Below, piece after piece: positions 1 to 7,494 of a stretch of 14,393 bases of DNA; the stretch's first letter is position 1; each line of letters starts with the position of its first letter. Source of the stretch: CAVUAF01 sp964460655 (GTDB taxonomy: Bacteria; Acidobacteriota; Terriglobia; Terriglobales; Acidobacteriaceae). A program made the translations under genes and the position numbers. The notes under the pieces are model-generated. The model worked only from the letters and a program-made list of their open reading frames with translations. It made no database searches and was not told the origin of the DNA. The stretch is taken from contig CAYWSH010000085.1 of assembly GCA_964460655.1 (NCBI GenBank), forward strand, positions 1 through 14,393. Reading direction: 5' to 3'.

Positions 1-150
1 GGCCCGAATCCGTGGAATGCTGTCGGGCTCGAGTGGCAGACGCCTTCGCCGCCGCCGGAGCACAACTTCGATAACCCTGCCGACCTGGTAGTGACGGAGG
101 CCTACGAGTATGGCCCCGATCCCGATAAGGAGGCCTTGGTTGCACGTTAG
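1..150 (+). CDS. ctaD: Cytochrome c oxidase subunit I, C-terminal end only
   Basis: The first 49 codons in frame 1 end at a TAG (148-150) and read as the tail of the haem-copper oxidase catalytic subunit. Visible is the stretch WNAVGLEWQTPSPPPEHNF (residues 5-23 of this fragment), which matches the usual CtaD ending 'LEW.T.SPPP..NF' just after the last membrane helix. A short acidic tail follows. The catalytic haem and CuB histidines lie upstream, outside the window. The family oxidises cytochrome c and reduces oxygen to water while pumping protons in the cytoplasmic membrane. Subunits III and IV follow directly, which supports the call. The gene is cut only by the window edge. Confidence is high for the family and moderate for the exact oxidase subtype (aa3 or caa3). 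Confidence 0.85.
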   Translation, partial: GPNPWNAVGLEWQTPSPPPEHNFDNPADLVVTEAYEYGPDPDKEALVAR

Positions 151-177
151 GTCCAGATCGCAGGCGCGCTTTGAAAG

Positions 178-197
178 GGCACGGCTTCAGCAGTGCC
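178..197. repeat. Palindromic element, copy A (ctaD-ctaE intergenic)
   Basis: GGCACGGC (178-185) and GCAGTGCC (190-197) form an 8-bp stem with one mismatch (G183 against A192) and a TTCA loop. The core GGCTTCAGC closely resembles the core of the hairpin at 218-231, and both are followed by a G-rich AGGG string. This suggests two diverged units of one palindromic family in tandem. I associate such GGCTTYAGCC palindromes with acidobacterial genomes, but copy number must be checked genome-wide. It lies inside a presumed operon and lacks a T-run, so an intrinsic terminator is unlikely. Confidence 0.5.
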
Positions 198-217
198 GTA
201 AGGGTACCAGTGAGCAC

Positions 218-231
218 GCGGCTTTAGCCGC
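218..231. repeat. Palindromic element, copy B, beside the ctaE ribosome binding site
   Basis: GCGGC (218-222), TTTA loop, GCCGC (227-231) is a perfect 5-bp hairpin ending one base before the GAGGGAAG ribosome-binding sequence of ctaE. It shares the GGCTTYAGC core with the hairpin at 178-197. It may be just an interspersed repeat. Because it abuts the ribosome binding site, it could also affect ctaE translation or mRNA stability after processing of a ctaD-ctaE transcript. That effect is inference. Confidence 0.45.
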
Positions 232-232
232 T

Positions 233-240
233 GAGGGAAG
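233..240 (+). promoter_or_regulatory. Ribosome binding site that fixes the TTG start of ctaE
   Basis: GAGGGAAG (233-240) lies three bases before a TTG at 244, with its GAGG core seven bases from it. The first in-frame ATG is 32 codons further on, inside a conserved part of subunit III, so the TTG start is strongly preferred. Confidence 0.7.
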
Positions 241-243
241 GTC

Positions 244-918
244 TTGAGCGATAGTCATAGCCACGCCGCCGGCACGCACGAGCGCCTGGGCTTCCAGTTT
301 GACACCCTGGAGCAGCAGCGGCTCAGCTCGACGTTCGGGATGTGGATCTTCCTCGCAACGGAGATCCTCTTCTTCGGCGGATTGTTCACCGCGTATCTCG
401 TCTTTCGCAACACGTACCCGGCGGCTTGGTCGGAAGCCAGCGCGGAGATGAAGTTCTGGTTCGGGACCATCAATACCGGCATCCTGCTGTGCTCGTCGCT
501 GACGATGGCGATGGCCGTGCACTCGGCGCAGGTCGGCAAGCGCAACCGGATCGTGCTCTTCATGGCGCTAACGCTGGCGCTTGGCGCCGCGTTCCTCGTG
601 CTCAAGGGGTTCGAGTACCACGCCGAGTACGTGGAGCATCACGTGCCGGGCGCGCAGTTCGAGATGCCCAAGGGCTCCACCGATCCGCGCCACTCGGAGA
701 TCTTTTTCGGCCTGTACTTCACCATGACCGGCTTGCACGCCGTCCACATGACGGCGGGCCTGTTGGTCGGCATCTTCGTTCTTTATTTCGGCTGGCGCGG
801 GCACTACGGGCCCGAGTATCACAATCCACTGGAGAACTTCGGACTCTACTGGCACTTTGTCGACGTCATCTGGATCTTCCTGTACCCACTGCTCTATCTC
901 GTGGGGAAGGTGCATTGA
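244..918 (+). CDS. ctaE: Cytochrome c oxidase subunit III
   Basis: This 224-residue protein is subunit III of the haem-copper oxidase. It is an integral membrane subunit that stabilises the catalytic core and helps proton uptake. About five hydrophobic helices are visible: roughly residues 30-52, 72-93, 100-120, 155-180 and 197-220. Family signatures are GMWIFLATEILFFGG near residue 32, FTMTGLHAVHMTAG in the second half, and YWHFVDVIWIFLYPLLYL at the end. The length suits the short five-helix bacterial form. Translation starts at TTG, chosen because GAGGGAAG sits directly upstream and because the next ATG would remove the conserved N-terminal helix. The stop is two bases before ctaF, so the two are almost certainly co-transcribed. 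Two palindromes sit in the 93-base gap after ctaD. Confidence 0.95.
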   Translation: MSDSHSHAAGTHERLGFQFDTLEQQRLSSTFGMWIFLATEILFFGGLFTAYLVFRNTYPAAWSEASAEMKFWFGTINTGILLCSSLTMAMAVHSAQVGKRNRIVLFMALTLALGAAFLVLKGFEYHAEYVEHHVPGAQFEMPKGSTDPRHSEIFFGLYFTMTGLHAVHMTAGLLVGIFVLYFGWRGHYGPEYHNPLENFGLYWHFVDVIWIFLYPLLYLVGKVH

Positions 919-920
919 GC

Positions 921-1256
921 ATGGCGCAACACGAAGAACACTCGCAGCACATCGCCAAGCCCGCGATGTATGTGGCCATTTGGGCCGCGCTCATGTTCCT
1001 GACGGCCCTGACCGCGTTCACCTCCCGGCTGGACCTCGAGGCAGTGCTGCACATCACGTTCCCACTGAACGCCCTGGTCGCCATGCTGATCGCCGGCACC
1101 AAGGCGACGCTCGTCGTCCTGTTCTTTATGCATTTGCGCTGGAGCGATCCGGCGAGCCGAATGGCGGCGTTCGCCGGCATCGTCTGGCTCGCCATCATGT
1201 TCATCCTGACCTGTGCGGACTTCTTCACCCGCGGCTGGCTGATGTACCCGGGCTAG
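921..1256 (+). CDS. ctaF: Cytochrome c oxidase subunit IV (prokaryotic COX4 / CtaF type)
   Basis: This small membrane protein of 111 residues has three hydrophobic helices, roughly at residues 16-36, 42-65 and 78-98. Between helices two and three is the hallmark KATLVVLFFMHLRWSD, typical of the prokaryotic COX4 family (CtaF, CyoD, CoxD). The subunit is non-catalytic and is thought to assist assembly or stability of the oxidase. The ATG at 921 is two bases after the ctaE stop, with GGGGAAGG at 903-910 as ribosome binding site. A much longer frame is open upstream, but it runs through ctaE in another phase and is an artefact. The dehydrogenase gene starts three bases after the stop, so translational coupling is likely. 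Confidence 0.92.
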   Translation: MAQHEEHSQHIAKPAMYVAIWAALMFLTALTAFTSRLDLEAVLHITFPLNALVAMLIAGTKATLVVLFFMHLRWSDPASRMAAFAGIVWLAIMFILTCADFFTRGWLMYPG

Positions 1257-1259
1257 TCG

Positions 1260-4200
1260 ATGCCATCCGCACAACTACCCGTCCTGCCATCCGACGAAGC
1301 CAATGACCTGGCCGCGGCGTTGCGCGCGCGGCTGGAAGGCGAAGTCCGCTTCGACCGCGGCGCGCGCGCTCTCTACGCCACGGATGGCTCGAACTACCGC
1401 CAAGTGCCGATCGGTGTCGTGCTGCCGCGCTCGCTCGACGACGTGATCCAGACCGTCGCTGTATGCCGCGATTTCGGTGCGCCCGTGCTCTCGCGCGGCG
1501 CCGGCACCTCGCTCGCCGGCCAGTGCTGCAACGTGGCGGTCGTCATTGATTGGTCGATGCACCTGAACCACGTCCTCGAAGTCAACGCCCGCGACAAGTG
1601 GTTGCGCGCGCAGCCCGGCGCCATCTGCGACACGGTGCGCAAGGCTGCCGGCGCGCACGGCACGCTGACGTTCGGTCCCGATCCGGCTTCGCACAACCGT
1701 TGCACCATCGGCGGCATGATGGGCAACAACTCCTGCGGCGTGCACTCGCAGATGGCGGGCAAGACCGTGGACAACGTCGAGACGATGGACATCCTCACCT
1801 ACGACGGCTTGCGGCTGCACTGTGGCTGGATGACGACGGACGAGCTTGAGCGCGAAGCGGCGCAGCCCGGCCGGCGCGGCGAGATCTTTAACGGACTGAA
1901 AGGCCTGGTTGCGCGCTACAGCAGGGAGATCGTCGCGCGTTATCCCAGCATTCCGCGGCGCGTCTCCGGCTATAACCTGGACGCGCTCGTGCCCGATGCC
2001 GACGGCCGCTTCAACCTCGCGCGCGCTCTCATCGGCAGCGAAGGAACGCTGGTCACCATCCTCGAAGCGCAGCTTAAGCTCGTCTACAACCCGCCTTTCC
2101 AGTCGCTGCTGGTGCTCGGCTACGACGACATCTATCAGGCCGCTGATGCAGTGCCTGGCATCCTGCTCAAGTCCAAACCGATCGGTCTTGAGGCGATCGA
2201 CGAACTGATCGTCGAAAACATCAAGAAGAAAGACTTCCACGTCGAGTACCTCAACAAGCTGCCCGAGGGCAAAGGCTTCCTGCTCGTGCAATTCGGCGGC
2301 GAATCGAAGCAGGATGCCGACGATCAGGCGCGCGAATTGCTCAACCGGATCAAGCGCCGCGAGAGTGCGCGCGATTCCAAGCTCTACGACGACCCCGAAG
2401 ACGAGCGGGCCGTGTGGAGGGTGCGTGAGTCTGGGCTTGCCGCCACCACCTTCGTCCCCGGCGAGCCGCTCACCTGGGAGGGATGGGAGGACTCGGCAGT
2501 CGCTCCCGAGAGACTCGGGAAGTATCTGCGCGACCTGCGCAAGCTCTACGCCAGGTATGGCTATCGCGGCACGCTGTACGGCCATTTCGGCATGGGATGC
2601 GTCCACACGCGCGTCAACTTCGACCTGATGTCGGCGCCCGGCATCCGTGACTTCCGCAGCTTCCTCGACGAAGCCGCCGACCTTGTCGTGAGCTACGGTG
2701 GCTCGCTCTCGGGCGAACACGGCGACGGGCAAGCGCGCGCTGAACTCCTGCCGCGGATGTTCGGCAACGACGTCGTGCAGGCTTTCCGCGAGTTCAAGGC
2801 CATCTGGGACCCGCGGAACAAGATGAATCCGCACAAAGTGGTCGACCCGTATGGGATCACCGAGAACCTGCGGCTCGGCGCCGATTACCGTCCGTGGGAG
2901 CCGAGTACGCACTTCCGCTTTCCCGACGACGGCGGGCGGTTCTCGCACGCCACGCTGCGCTGCGTCGGCGTCGGCAAGTGCCGCCGCGAGGGTACCGACG
3001 AGCACGACGACGACGTGATGTGTCCCAGCTACATGGTCACGCGCGAAGAGGAACACTCCACGCGCGGTCGCGCGCACCTGTTGTGGGAGATGCTTCATGG
3101 GTTTGAGTCAGATCATGAAGCGGGTGCCCCACCCTTACCGCCTTCTTTTGGCGGCGAGGGTGGGAACAACGGAAGTCCAATCCGCGACGGCTGGCGCTCC
3201 GAAGAGGTGAAAGCCTCGCTCGACCTCTGCCTCGCCTGCAAAGGCTGCAAGTCGGAGTGTCCCGTCAACGTGGACATGGCGACCTACAAGGCCGAGTTCT
3301 TGTCGCATTACTACGAAGGCCGCGCCCGTCCGCGGCAGGCGTACGCCTTCGGATACATCGACCGCTGGGCGCGCCTCGCCTCGCTGTGGCCGGGCCTGGT
3401 GAATCTGGTGACTGCAACGCCCGGGTTACGCGACATCGCGAAGTGGGCCGCGGGAATGCCCGTCCAGCGCCGAGTTCCGCAGTTCGCGCCGCAGACGTTC
3501 GTGGCATGGTGGCAGCGGCGCGCGCCCCGCCACTCGTCGGGGCAAAAAGTCACCCTCTGGCCCGACACGTTCAACAATCATTTCTTTCCCGACACATTGC
3601 AGGCCGCCGTCGAAGTGCTCGAAGCGGCTGGGTGCGAGGTCGAGGTCCCGCAGCAGCACATCTGCTGTGGACGCCCACTCTACGACTACGGCCTGCTCGA
3701 TGACGCGAAGGAGTATCTGGAGCGCGTTTTCGCCATGCTCGAGCCGCAGATCGCGGCCGGCATCCCGATCGTCGTGCTCGAACCGAGCTGCGCCGCCGTG
3801 CTGCGCGACGAAGTCCGCGGCTTGTTTCCCGATCGGCCCGAAGCGGAGCGGCTCATGCAACAGACATTTCTGCTGAGCGAATTCCTCGAGAAAAAGCTAC
3901 CCGCGTTCCAGCTGCCGCCGCTTCGCCGCAAGGCGCTGGTGCACGGCCACTGCCATCACAAAGCCATCATGAAGTTCAAAGACGAGGAGTCGCTGCTCGA
4001 ACGCATGCAGCTCGAAGCGGAGTATCCAGCGACCGGTTGCTGTGGTATGGCCGGTTCGTTCGGTTTCGAAGCCGATAAGTACGACGTGTCGGTCGCCGTG
4101 GGTGAGCGCGCCCTGCTGCCGAAGGTCCGCGAAGCCGATCCATCGACGCTCATTCTCGCTGACGGCTTCAGTTGCCGGGAGCAGATCGCGCAGCTCACCG

Positions 4201-4391
4201 ACCGCCGCGCACTGCACGTGGCCGAGGTCCTACAGGCCGCGCTGCACGACGGCGCGACCGGCGATCTCGAACGCGAGATAACCGCGCGCCGCGAAGCCGC
4301 CGCGCGCCGCTCGCGCGTTCAAGCCGCCGCTATCCTCGGTGGCGCGGCAACGGCCATCGCCGTCGCCCTCTGGTGGCGCAGCCGCGATTAA
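1260..4391 (+). CDS. FAD- and Fe-S-binding D-2-hydroxyacid dehydrogenase (YdiJ / D-2-hydroxyglutarate or D-lactate dehydrogenase type), membrane-anchored
   Basis: The 1043-residue protein has the YdiJ architecture. A PCMH-type FAD domain comes first (about 45-280, with SRGAGTSLAGQ), then a FAD-oxidase C-terminal domain (about 280-540, with GHFGMGCVHTR and SGEHGDGQAR at E486-H487). Cys568, Cys574 and Cys588 and the classical C657-C660-C663-C667 motif suggest Fe-S clusters. CCG cysteine-rich domains follow (C802-C803-G804, HGHCHH at C898, C927-C928-G929), as in GlpC and heterodisulfide reductase subunits. The family oxidises D-2-hydroxyacids and passes electrons to membrane carriers; D-2-hydroxyglutarate is the best-known YdiJ substrate, but the substrate here is not proven. 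Two oddities: residues about 616-643 form a Pro/Gly-rich linker containing a palindromic repeat, and residues about 1021-1040 form an extra membrane helix. It starts three bases after ctaF with a poor ribosome site. Confidence 0.88.
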   Translation: MPSAQLPVLPSDEANDLAAALRARLEGEVRFDRGARALYATDGSNYRQVPIGVVLPRSLDDVIQTVAVCRDFGAPVLSRGAGTSLAGQCCNVAVVIDWSMHLNHVLEVNARDKWLRAQPGAICDTVRKAAGAHGTLTFGPDPASHNRCTIGGMMGNNSCGVHSQMAGKTVDNVETMDILTYDGLRLHCGWMTTDELEREAAQPGRRGEIFNGLKGLVARYSREIVARYPSIPRRVSGYNLDALVPDADGRFNLARALIGSEGTLVTILEAQLKLVYNPPFQSLLVLGYDDIYQAADAVPGILLKSKPIGLEAIDELIVENIKKKDFHVEYLNKLPEGKGFLLVQFGGESKQDADDQARELLNRIKRRESARDSKLYDDPEDERAVWRVRESGLAATTFVPGEPLTWEGWEDSAVAPERLGKYLRDLRKLYARYGYRGTLYGHFGMGCVHTRVNFDLMSAPGIRDFRSFLDEAADLVVSYGGSLSGEHGDGQARAELLPRMFGNDVVQAFREFKAIWDPRNKMNPHKVVDPYGITENLRLGADYRPWEPSTHFRFPDDGGRFSHATLRCVGVGKCRREGTDEHDDDVMCPSYMVTREEEHSTRGRAHLLWEMLHGFESDHEAGAPPLPPSFGGEGGNNGSPIRDGWRSEEVKASLDLCLACKGCKSECPVNVDMATYKAEFLSHYYEGRARPRQAYAFGYIDRWARLASLWPGLVNLVTATPGLRDIAKWAAGMPVQRRVPQFAPQTFVAWWQRRAPRHSSGQKVTLWPDTFNNHFFPDTLQAAVEVLEAAGCEVEVPQQHICCGRPLYDYGLLDDAKEYLERVFAMLEPQIAAGIPIVVLEPSCAAVLRDEVRGLFPDRPEAERLMQQTFLLSEFLEKKLPAFQLPPLRRKALVHGHCHHKAIMKFKDEESLLERMQLEAEYPATGCCGMAGSFGFEADKYDVSVAVGERALLPKVREADPSTLILADGFSCREQIAQLTDRRALHVAEVLQAALHDGATGDLEREITARREAAARRSRVQAAAILGGAATAIAVALWWRSRD
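3128..3164. repeat. Palindromic repeat element inside the YdiJ-like gene, read in frame
   Basis: CCCACCCTTACCGCC (3128-3142) and GGCGGCGAGGGTGGG (3150-3164) form a 15-bp stem with one mismatch and one G:T wobble around a TTCTTTT loop. It encodes the low-complexity peptide PPLPPSFGGEGG, about residues 625-635, between the two Fe-S cysteine groups. In the family the text from STRGRAHLLWEML normally runs quickly into the RDGWR segment, so the extra residues look like an inserted mobile or interspersed palindrome. I associate 'GTGCCCCACCC' palindromes with acidobacterial intergenic regions. Only one copy is visible here, so repetition elsewhere is inferred. Confidence 0.65.
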
Positions 4392-4411
4392 CACGTTGAC
4401 GGGAATCCGCT

Positions 4412-5182
4412 ATGCTTGGCGAAAACATGGTACGCCTCGGCGCCATTTTTCTGTTCTTTGCCACGACCGCGCTTGCGCAGAATGCCGTCACCGAAGACCA
4501 GCTCGCCGGTACCTGGGTGGCGGTGCATCGTTCGCTCGGCGGCATCGGCTCCACGTGGGAGTTCCAGCGCGGCGGCAAGCTGCGCATGACCATCGGTGCG
4601 ATCGTCGAAGAGCCGTACAAGATCAAGGGCAACGAGATCATTACGCCGCCCGGCAGCACGAAGCCCGACGCAAAGCCCATGATGATCCGCTTCCGCGTCG
4701 AGGGCGACACGATGTTCTGGGGCGAGCCGGGCAGAGAAGCACGCCTTAAGCGCCTGACGCCCGCCGAGTCCGGAGTTCCGTCCATCGTCGGCCAGTGGAG
4801 TATGGATGCGCCCGCGACCCTCGCGACCCGTCCGGGCGAGCCGCCGCTCGACGAGAAGCAGCGCGAAGCCATGGCGCAGATCGCGCGCGACACCATCCAC
4901 GAGTACACGCGCGACGGTTTGGCGAAGGTCCGCGTCGGCATGCGCTCGCAAGACGGTACCTACGACCTGGCCGCGCAGACCTTCACGCTCGGCGACAAGA
5001 CCGGCCACTTTCACCTGCGTGACGATGGCCTGCTCGTGCTGACACAGCCTGACGGCAAGACCGAAGACGTCTACATTCGGTCTGCCGCGACCAAGGAAGA
5101 GCTGAAGCGTGCCGGCGTGAACTATGGCGGCAAGCCCGCGGACCTGGATCGCGATCCGGAAAAACCCAACCCGAAGCAGTAG
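4412..5182 (+). CDS. Secreted hypothetical protein with two lipocalin-like halves
   Basis: I do not recognise a named family. The 256-residue product begins with an export signal (hydrophobic residues about 8-20, cleavage probably after ALA-Q at residues 20-24), so it should act outside the cytoplasm. The mature part seems to contain two similar lobes. One begins LAGTWVAV (about residue 30) and the other IVGQWSMD (about 128). Each continues as short alternating beta-type segments (WEFQRGGKLRMTIG against HEYTRDGLAKVRVG). Such G-x-W starts are common in small lipocalin-like beta barrels, so ligand or lipid binding is possible but unproven. GACGGGAA upstream favours the ATG at 4412; the ATG at 4427 would also keep the signal peptide. 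It lies 20 bases after the YdiJ-like gene and 47 before the peptidase, probably in one transcript. Confidence 0.7.
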   Translation: MLGENMVRLGAIFLFFATTALAQNAVTEDQLAGTWVAVHRSLGGIGSTWEFQRGGKLRMTIGAIVEEPYKIKGNEIITPPGSTKPDAKPMMIRFRVEGDTMFWGEPGREARLKRLTPAESGVPSIVGQWSMDAPATLATRPGEPPLDEKQREAMAQIARDTIHEYTRDGLAKVRVGMRSQDGTYDLAAQTFTLGDKTGHFHLRDDGLLVLTQPDGKTEDVYIRSAATKEELKRAGVNYGGKPADLDRDPEKPNPKQ

Positions 5183-5229
5183 CATCAAGGCTTGGCATTC
5201 GTCCGCCTGTCCTTTACTCTCTCCGCGCC

Positions 5230-7350
5230 ATGAAAACCTCACTTCGTCTTGCTGTCGTTGCTCTCGCGCTGTCATCCATCGCTCTCGCCGCGGGCTTTAC
5301 CGTCGAGCAGGTGATGAACACGCCGTTCCCGTCGGACCTGACGTCGAACGCGAGCGGACATCGCATCGCGTGGGCGGTAGCGCAACGCGGGCTACGCAAC
5401 GTCTACGTCGCTGATGCGCCCAACTGGACCGCGCGCCAGATCACGCACTACGACAAAGACGACGGCTACCCCATCGCCAGCGTGCGGCTTACGCCTGACG
5501 GCAAGACCGTGCTCCTTACGCGCGGCAGCGAGACCAACGGCCAGGGCGAAGTCGCCGATCCCACCAGCAATGTGAACAAACCGCACCAGCAGGTGTTCGC
5601 CGTGGATGTGGATTCGCCCGGCGAGCCACGACTGCTCGGCGACATGGAGTGCGGCGGCGAGGGCTGCGAAGACATAGAGGTCTCGCCCGACGGCAAGTGG
5701 GCCGTGTGGAGCGCGCGCCGGCAGTTGTGGGTCGCGCCGGTGAATGGTCAGGAGAAGGCCAAGCAGCTCGCGTATCTCCGCGGCAACAATGCCGACCCGC
5801 GGTTCTCGCCTGACGGCAAGCGCATCGTGTTTGTGAGCGAGCGCGGCGACCACAGCTTCATTGGGATCTACGATTTCAGCCGCGATACGATCCTTTGGCT
5901 CTCGCCCTCGGTAGACCGCGATGTCATGCCGCGCTGGTCGCCCGATGGCCGGCAGGTGGCGTTCTTCCGCCTGCACGGGCGCATGGACAAGCTCCCGAAC
6001 ATCCCGATCCGGCCTGAACCCTTCGGAATCATGGTGGCAAACGCGGCTGATGGCACCGCCAAGCAGATATGGCGCAGCGGCAACGAGGAGACAGAATCCT
6101 TCCCACGTCTTACGGCCGACACCTCATTCCATTTCGGCAATGGGCGTCTCGTCTTCGCGTACGAACCGGATGGCTGGAACCATCTTTATTCCATCGCGAC
6201 GAGCGGTGGCCAGCCAGCGCTGCTCACTCCCGGCGAATTCGATGTGGAGCACGTCACCCTCTCGAGCGACCACGCGACCGTCGTTTATTCGTCGAACCAG
6301 GTCGGCGCCGACAAGGACGATGTGGATCGCCGCCACCTCTGGCGTGTTTCCATCAATGGTGGCAGGCCGCAGGCGATCAGCAGCGGCAAAGGCAACGAGT
6401 GGTCGCCCGTGCAGTCGGGTGACGGTCAGTTCACGTTCTGCCTGGGTTCGACGGCGAATTCGCCGGCCATGCCGTACGTGATCGCGCCGCAGAAGCAGAT
6501 GATCGGGAAAGAGCTGCTGCCGGCTGCTTTCCCGTCAGCTCAACTGGTCGAGCCGAAGCATGTGACGTTCCAGGCAGAGGACGGTTGGACGATCCACGGG
6601 CAGTTGTTCACGCCGCAAGGGCGCACAGCAGCGGGGCCGGCGCTCATCTTCACCCATGGCGGTTCGAAGCGACAGATGCTGCTCGGCTTCCACTACATGT
6701 ACTACTACCACAATGCGTACGCGATGAATCAGTACCTCGCGTCGCAAGGCTACGTGGTGCTCTCGGTGAACTATCGCACCGGCATCATGTACGGGCGCAA
6801 GTTCCGCGAGCCGGCCGACGGTGGCTGGCGCGGCGGCGCGGAATACAAGGATGTGGTCGCGGGCGCGCACTACCTGCAATCGCTGCCGACGGTGGACAAA
6901 GCGAAGATCGGCTTGTGGGGCGGCTCGTATGGTGGCTATCTGACCGCGATGGGCCTGGCGCGCAATTCCGACATTTTCTCGGCCGGCGTCGACCTCCACG
7001 GCGTACACGATTGGAGCGTGCGGCAGAACCGCATCGGCGCGGATTCAGCGCCCGATGCGCGCGAAGCACAACGCCTCGCGTTCACCTCATCGCCGAACTC
7101 TTCCATCGAGAAGTGGCGCTCACCGGTGCTGCTGATCCAGGGTGACGACGACCGCAACGTTGCCTTCAGCCAGACCGTGGACCTGGCGCAACGGCTGCGC
7201 CAGCAGAAGGTCGGCTTCGAGCAACTCGTCTTCCCCGACGAGATTCACGACTTCCTGCTGTGGCGCTCCTGGGTCGCGGCCTACAAGGCCGGGACCGATT
7301 TCTTCGACCGCGTACTAAAGCGCGGCGAGCAGATCAAGACGCCCGAGTAA
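5230..7350 (+). CDS. Secreted S9 family serine peptidase (prolyl oligopeptidase / acylaminoacyl peptidase-like)
   Basis: The 706-residue enzyme has a signal peptide (MKTSLRLAVVALALSSIALA, cleavage near residue 21). A TolB/WD40-like beta-propeller follows (about 40-430, with repeated SPDGKWAVWS, FSPDGKRIVF and WSPDGRQVAF motifs). The C-terminal alpha/beta-hydrolase domain spans about 450-700. The catalytic triad is visible: Ser566 in GGSYGG, Asp640 or Asp641 in QGDDDRNV, and His673 in PDEIHDF. Members of S9 cut short peptides, often after proline or from acylated or dipeptidyl N-termini; the exact specificity cannot be read here. Export suggests scavenging of peptides in the periplasm or outside. 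No clear ribosome site precedes the start, but the signal peptide fixes it. A strong terminator follows 16 bases after the stop. Confidence 0.92.
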   Translation: MKTSLRLAVVALALSSIALAAGFTVEQVMNTPFPSDLTSNASGHRIAWAVAQRGLRNVYVADAPNWTARQITHYDKDDGYPIASVRLTPDGKTVLLTRGSETNGQGEVADPTSNVNKPHQQVFAVDVDSPGEPRLLGDMECGGEGCEDIEVSPDGKWAVWSARRQLWVAPVNGQEKAKQLAYLRGNNADPRFSPDGKRIVFVSERGDHSFIGIYDFSRDTILWLSPSVDRDVMPRWSPDGRQVAFFRLHGRMDKLPNIPIRPEPFGIMVANAADGTAKQIWRSGNEETESFPRLTADTSFHFGNGRLVFAYEPDGWNHLYSIATSGGQPALLTPGEFDVEHVTLSSDHATVVYSSNQVGADKDDVDRRHLWRVSINGGRPQAISSGKGNEWSPVQSGDGQFTFCLGSTANSPAMPYVIAPQKQMIGKELLPAAFPSAQLVEPKHVTFQAEDGWTIHGQLFTPQGRTAAGPALIFTHGGSKRQMLLGFHYMYYYHNAYAMNQYLASQGYVVLSVNYRTGIMYGRKFREPADGGWRGGAEYKDVVAGAHYLQSLPTVDKAKIGLWGGSYGGYLTAMGLARNSDIFSAGVDLHGVHDWSVRQNRIGADSAPDAREAQRLAFTSSPNSSIEKWRSPVLLIQGDDDRNVAFSQTVDLAQRLRQQKVGFEQLVFPDEIHDFLLWRSWVAAYKAGTDFFDRVLKRGEQIKTPE

Positions 7351-7366
7351 GGACATCCAGCGACGA

Positions 7367-7406
7367 GGCAGGAGGGGAGTTCCCACGCTCCCCTCCTGCC
7401 TTCTTT
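7367..7406 (+). terminator. Strong intrinsic terminator after the S9 peptidase
   Basis: GGCAGGAGGGGAG (7367-7379) pairs perfectly with CTCCCCTCCTGCC (7388-7400) over 13 bp with an 8-base loop, followed by TTCTTT. It closes the possible cta-to-peptidase unit. A second small hairpin (TGCCTG 7406-7411 with CAGGCA 7421-7426) follows directly. Confidence 0.88.
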
Positions 7407-7494
7407 GCCTGAGCACTCGGCAGGCAGCCCCGGCCAACTCCCTCTTACGCATCTGTTTCTAATGAATAGGTCATAAAGGGGGTCGTGTCTGAGC

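Noticed and set aside
342..920. Open plus-strand frame joined in phase to the start of ctaF, suggesting a longer subunit IV
   Set aside because: This part overlaps ctaE in another phase and translates to Arg-rich nonsense. The ATG at 921 with GGGGAAGG gives the normal family length.
1275..3098. A long open frame of about 600 codons on the minus strand
   Set aside because: It is antisense to the well-supported dehydrogenase and arises from GC-rich codon use. Its translation is rich in Arg, Val and Ala without family motifs, and no ribosome site precedes it.
7407..7494. Promoter for the phosphoesterase gene
   Set aside because: Some AT-rich text (TAATGAATAGG, TCATAAAG) is present, but no pair of boxes has acceptable spacing. 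Only the terminator and the ribosome site are supported.
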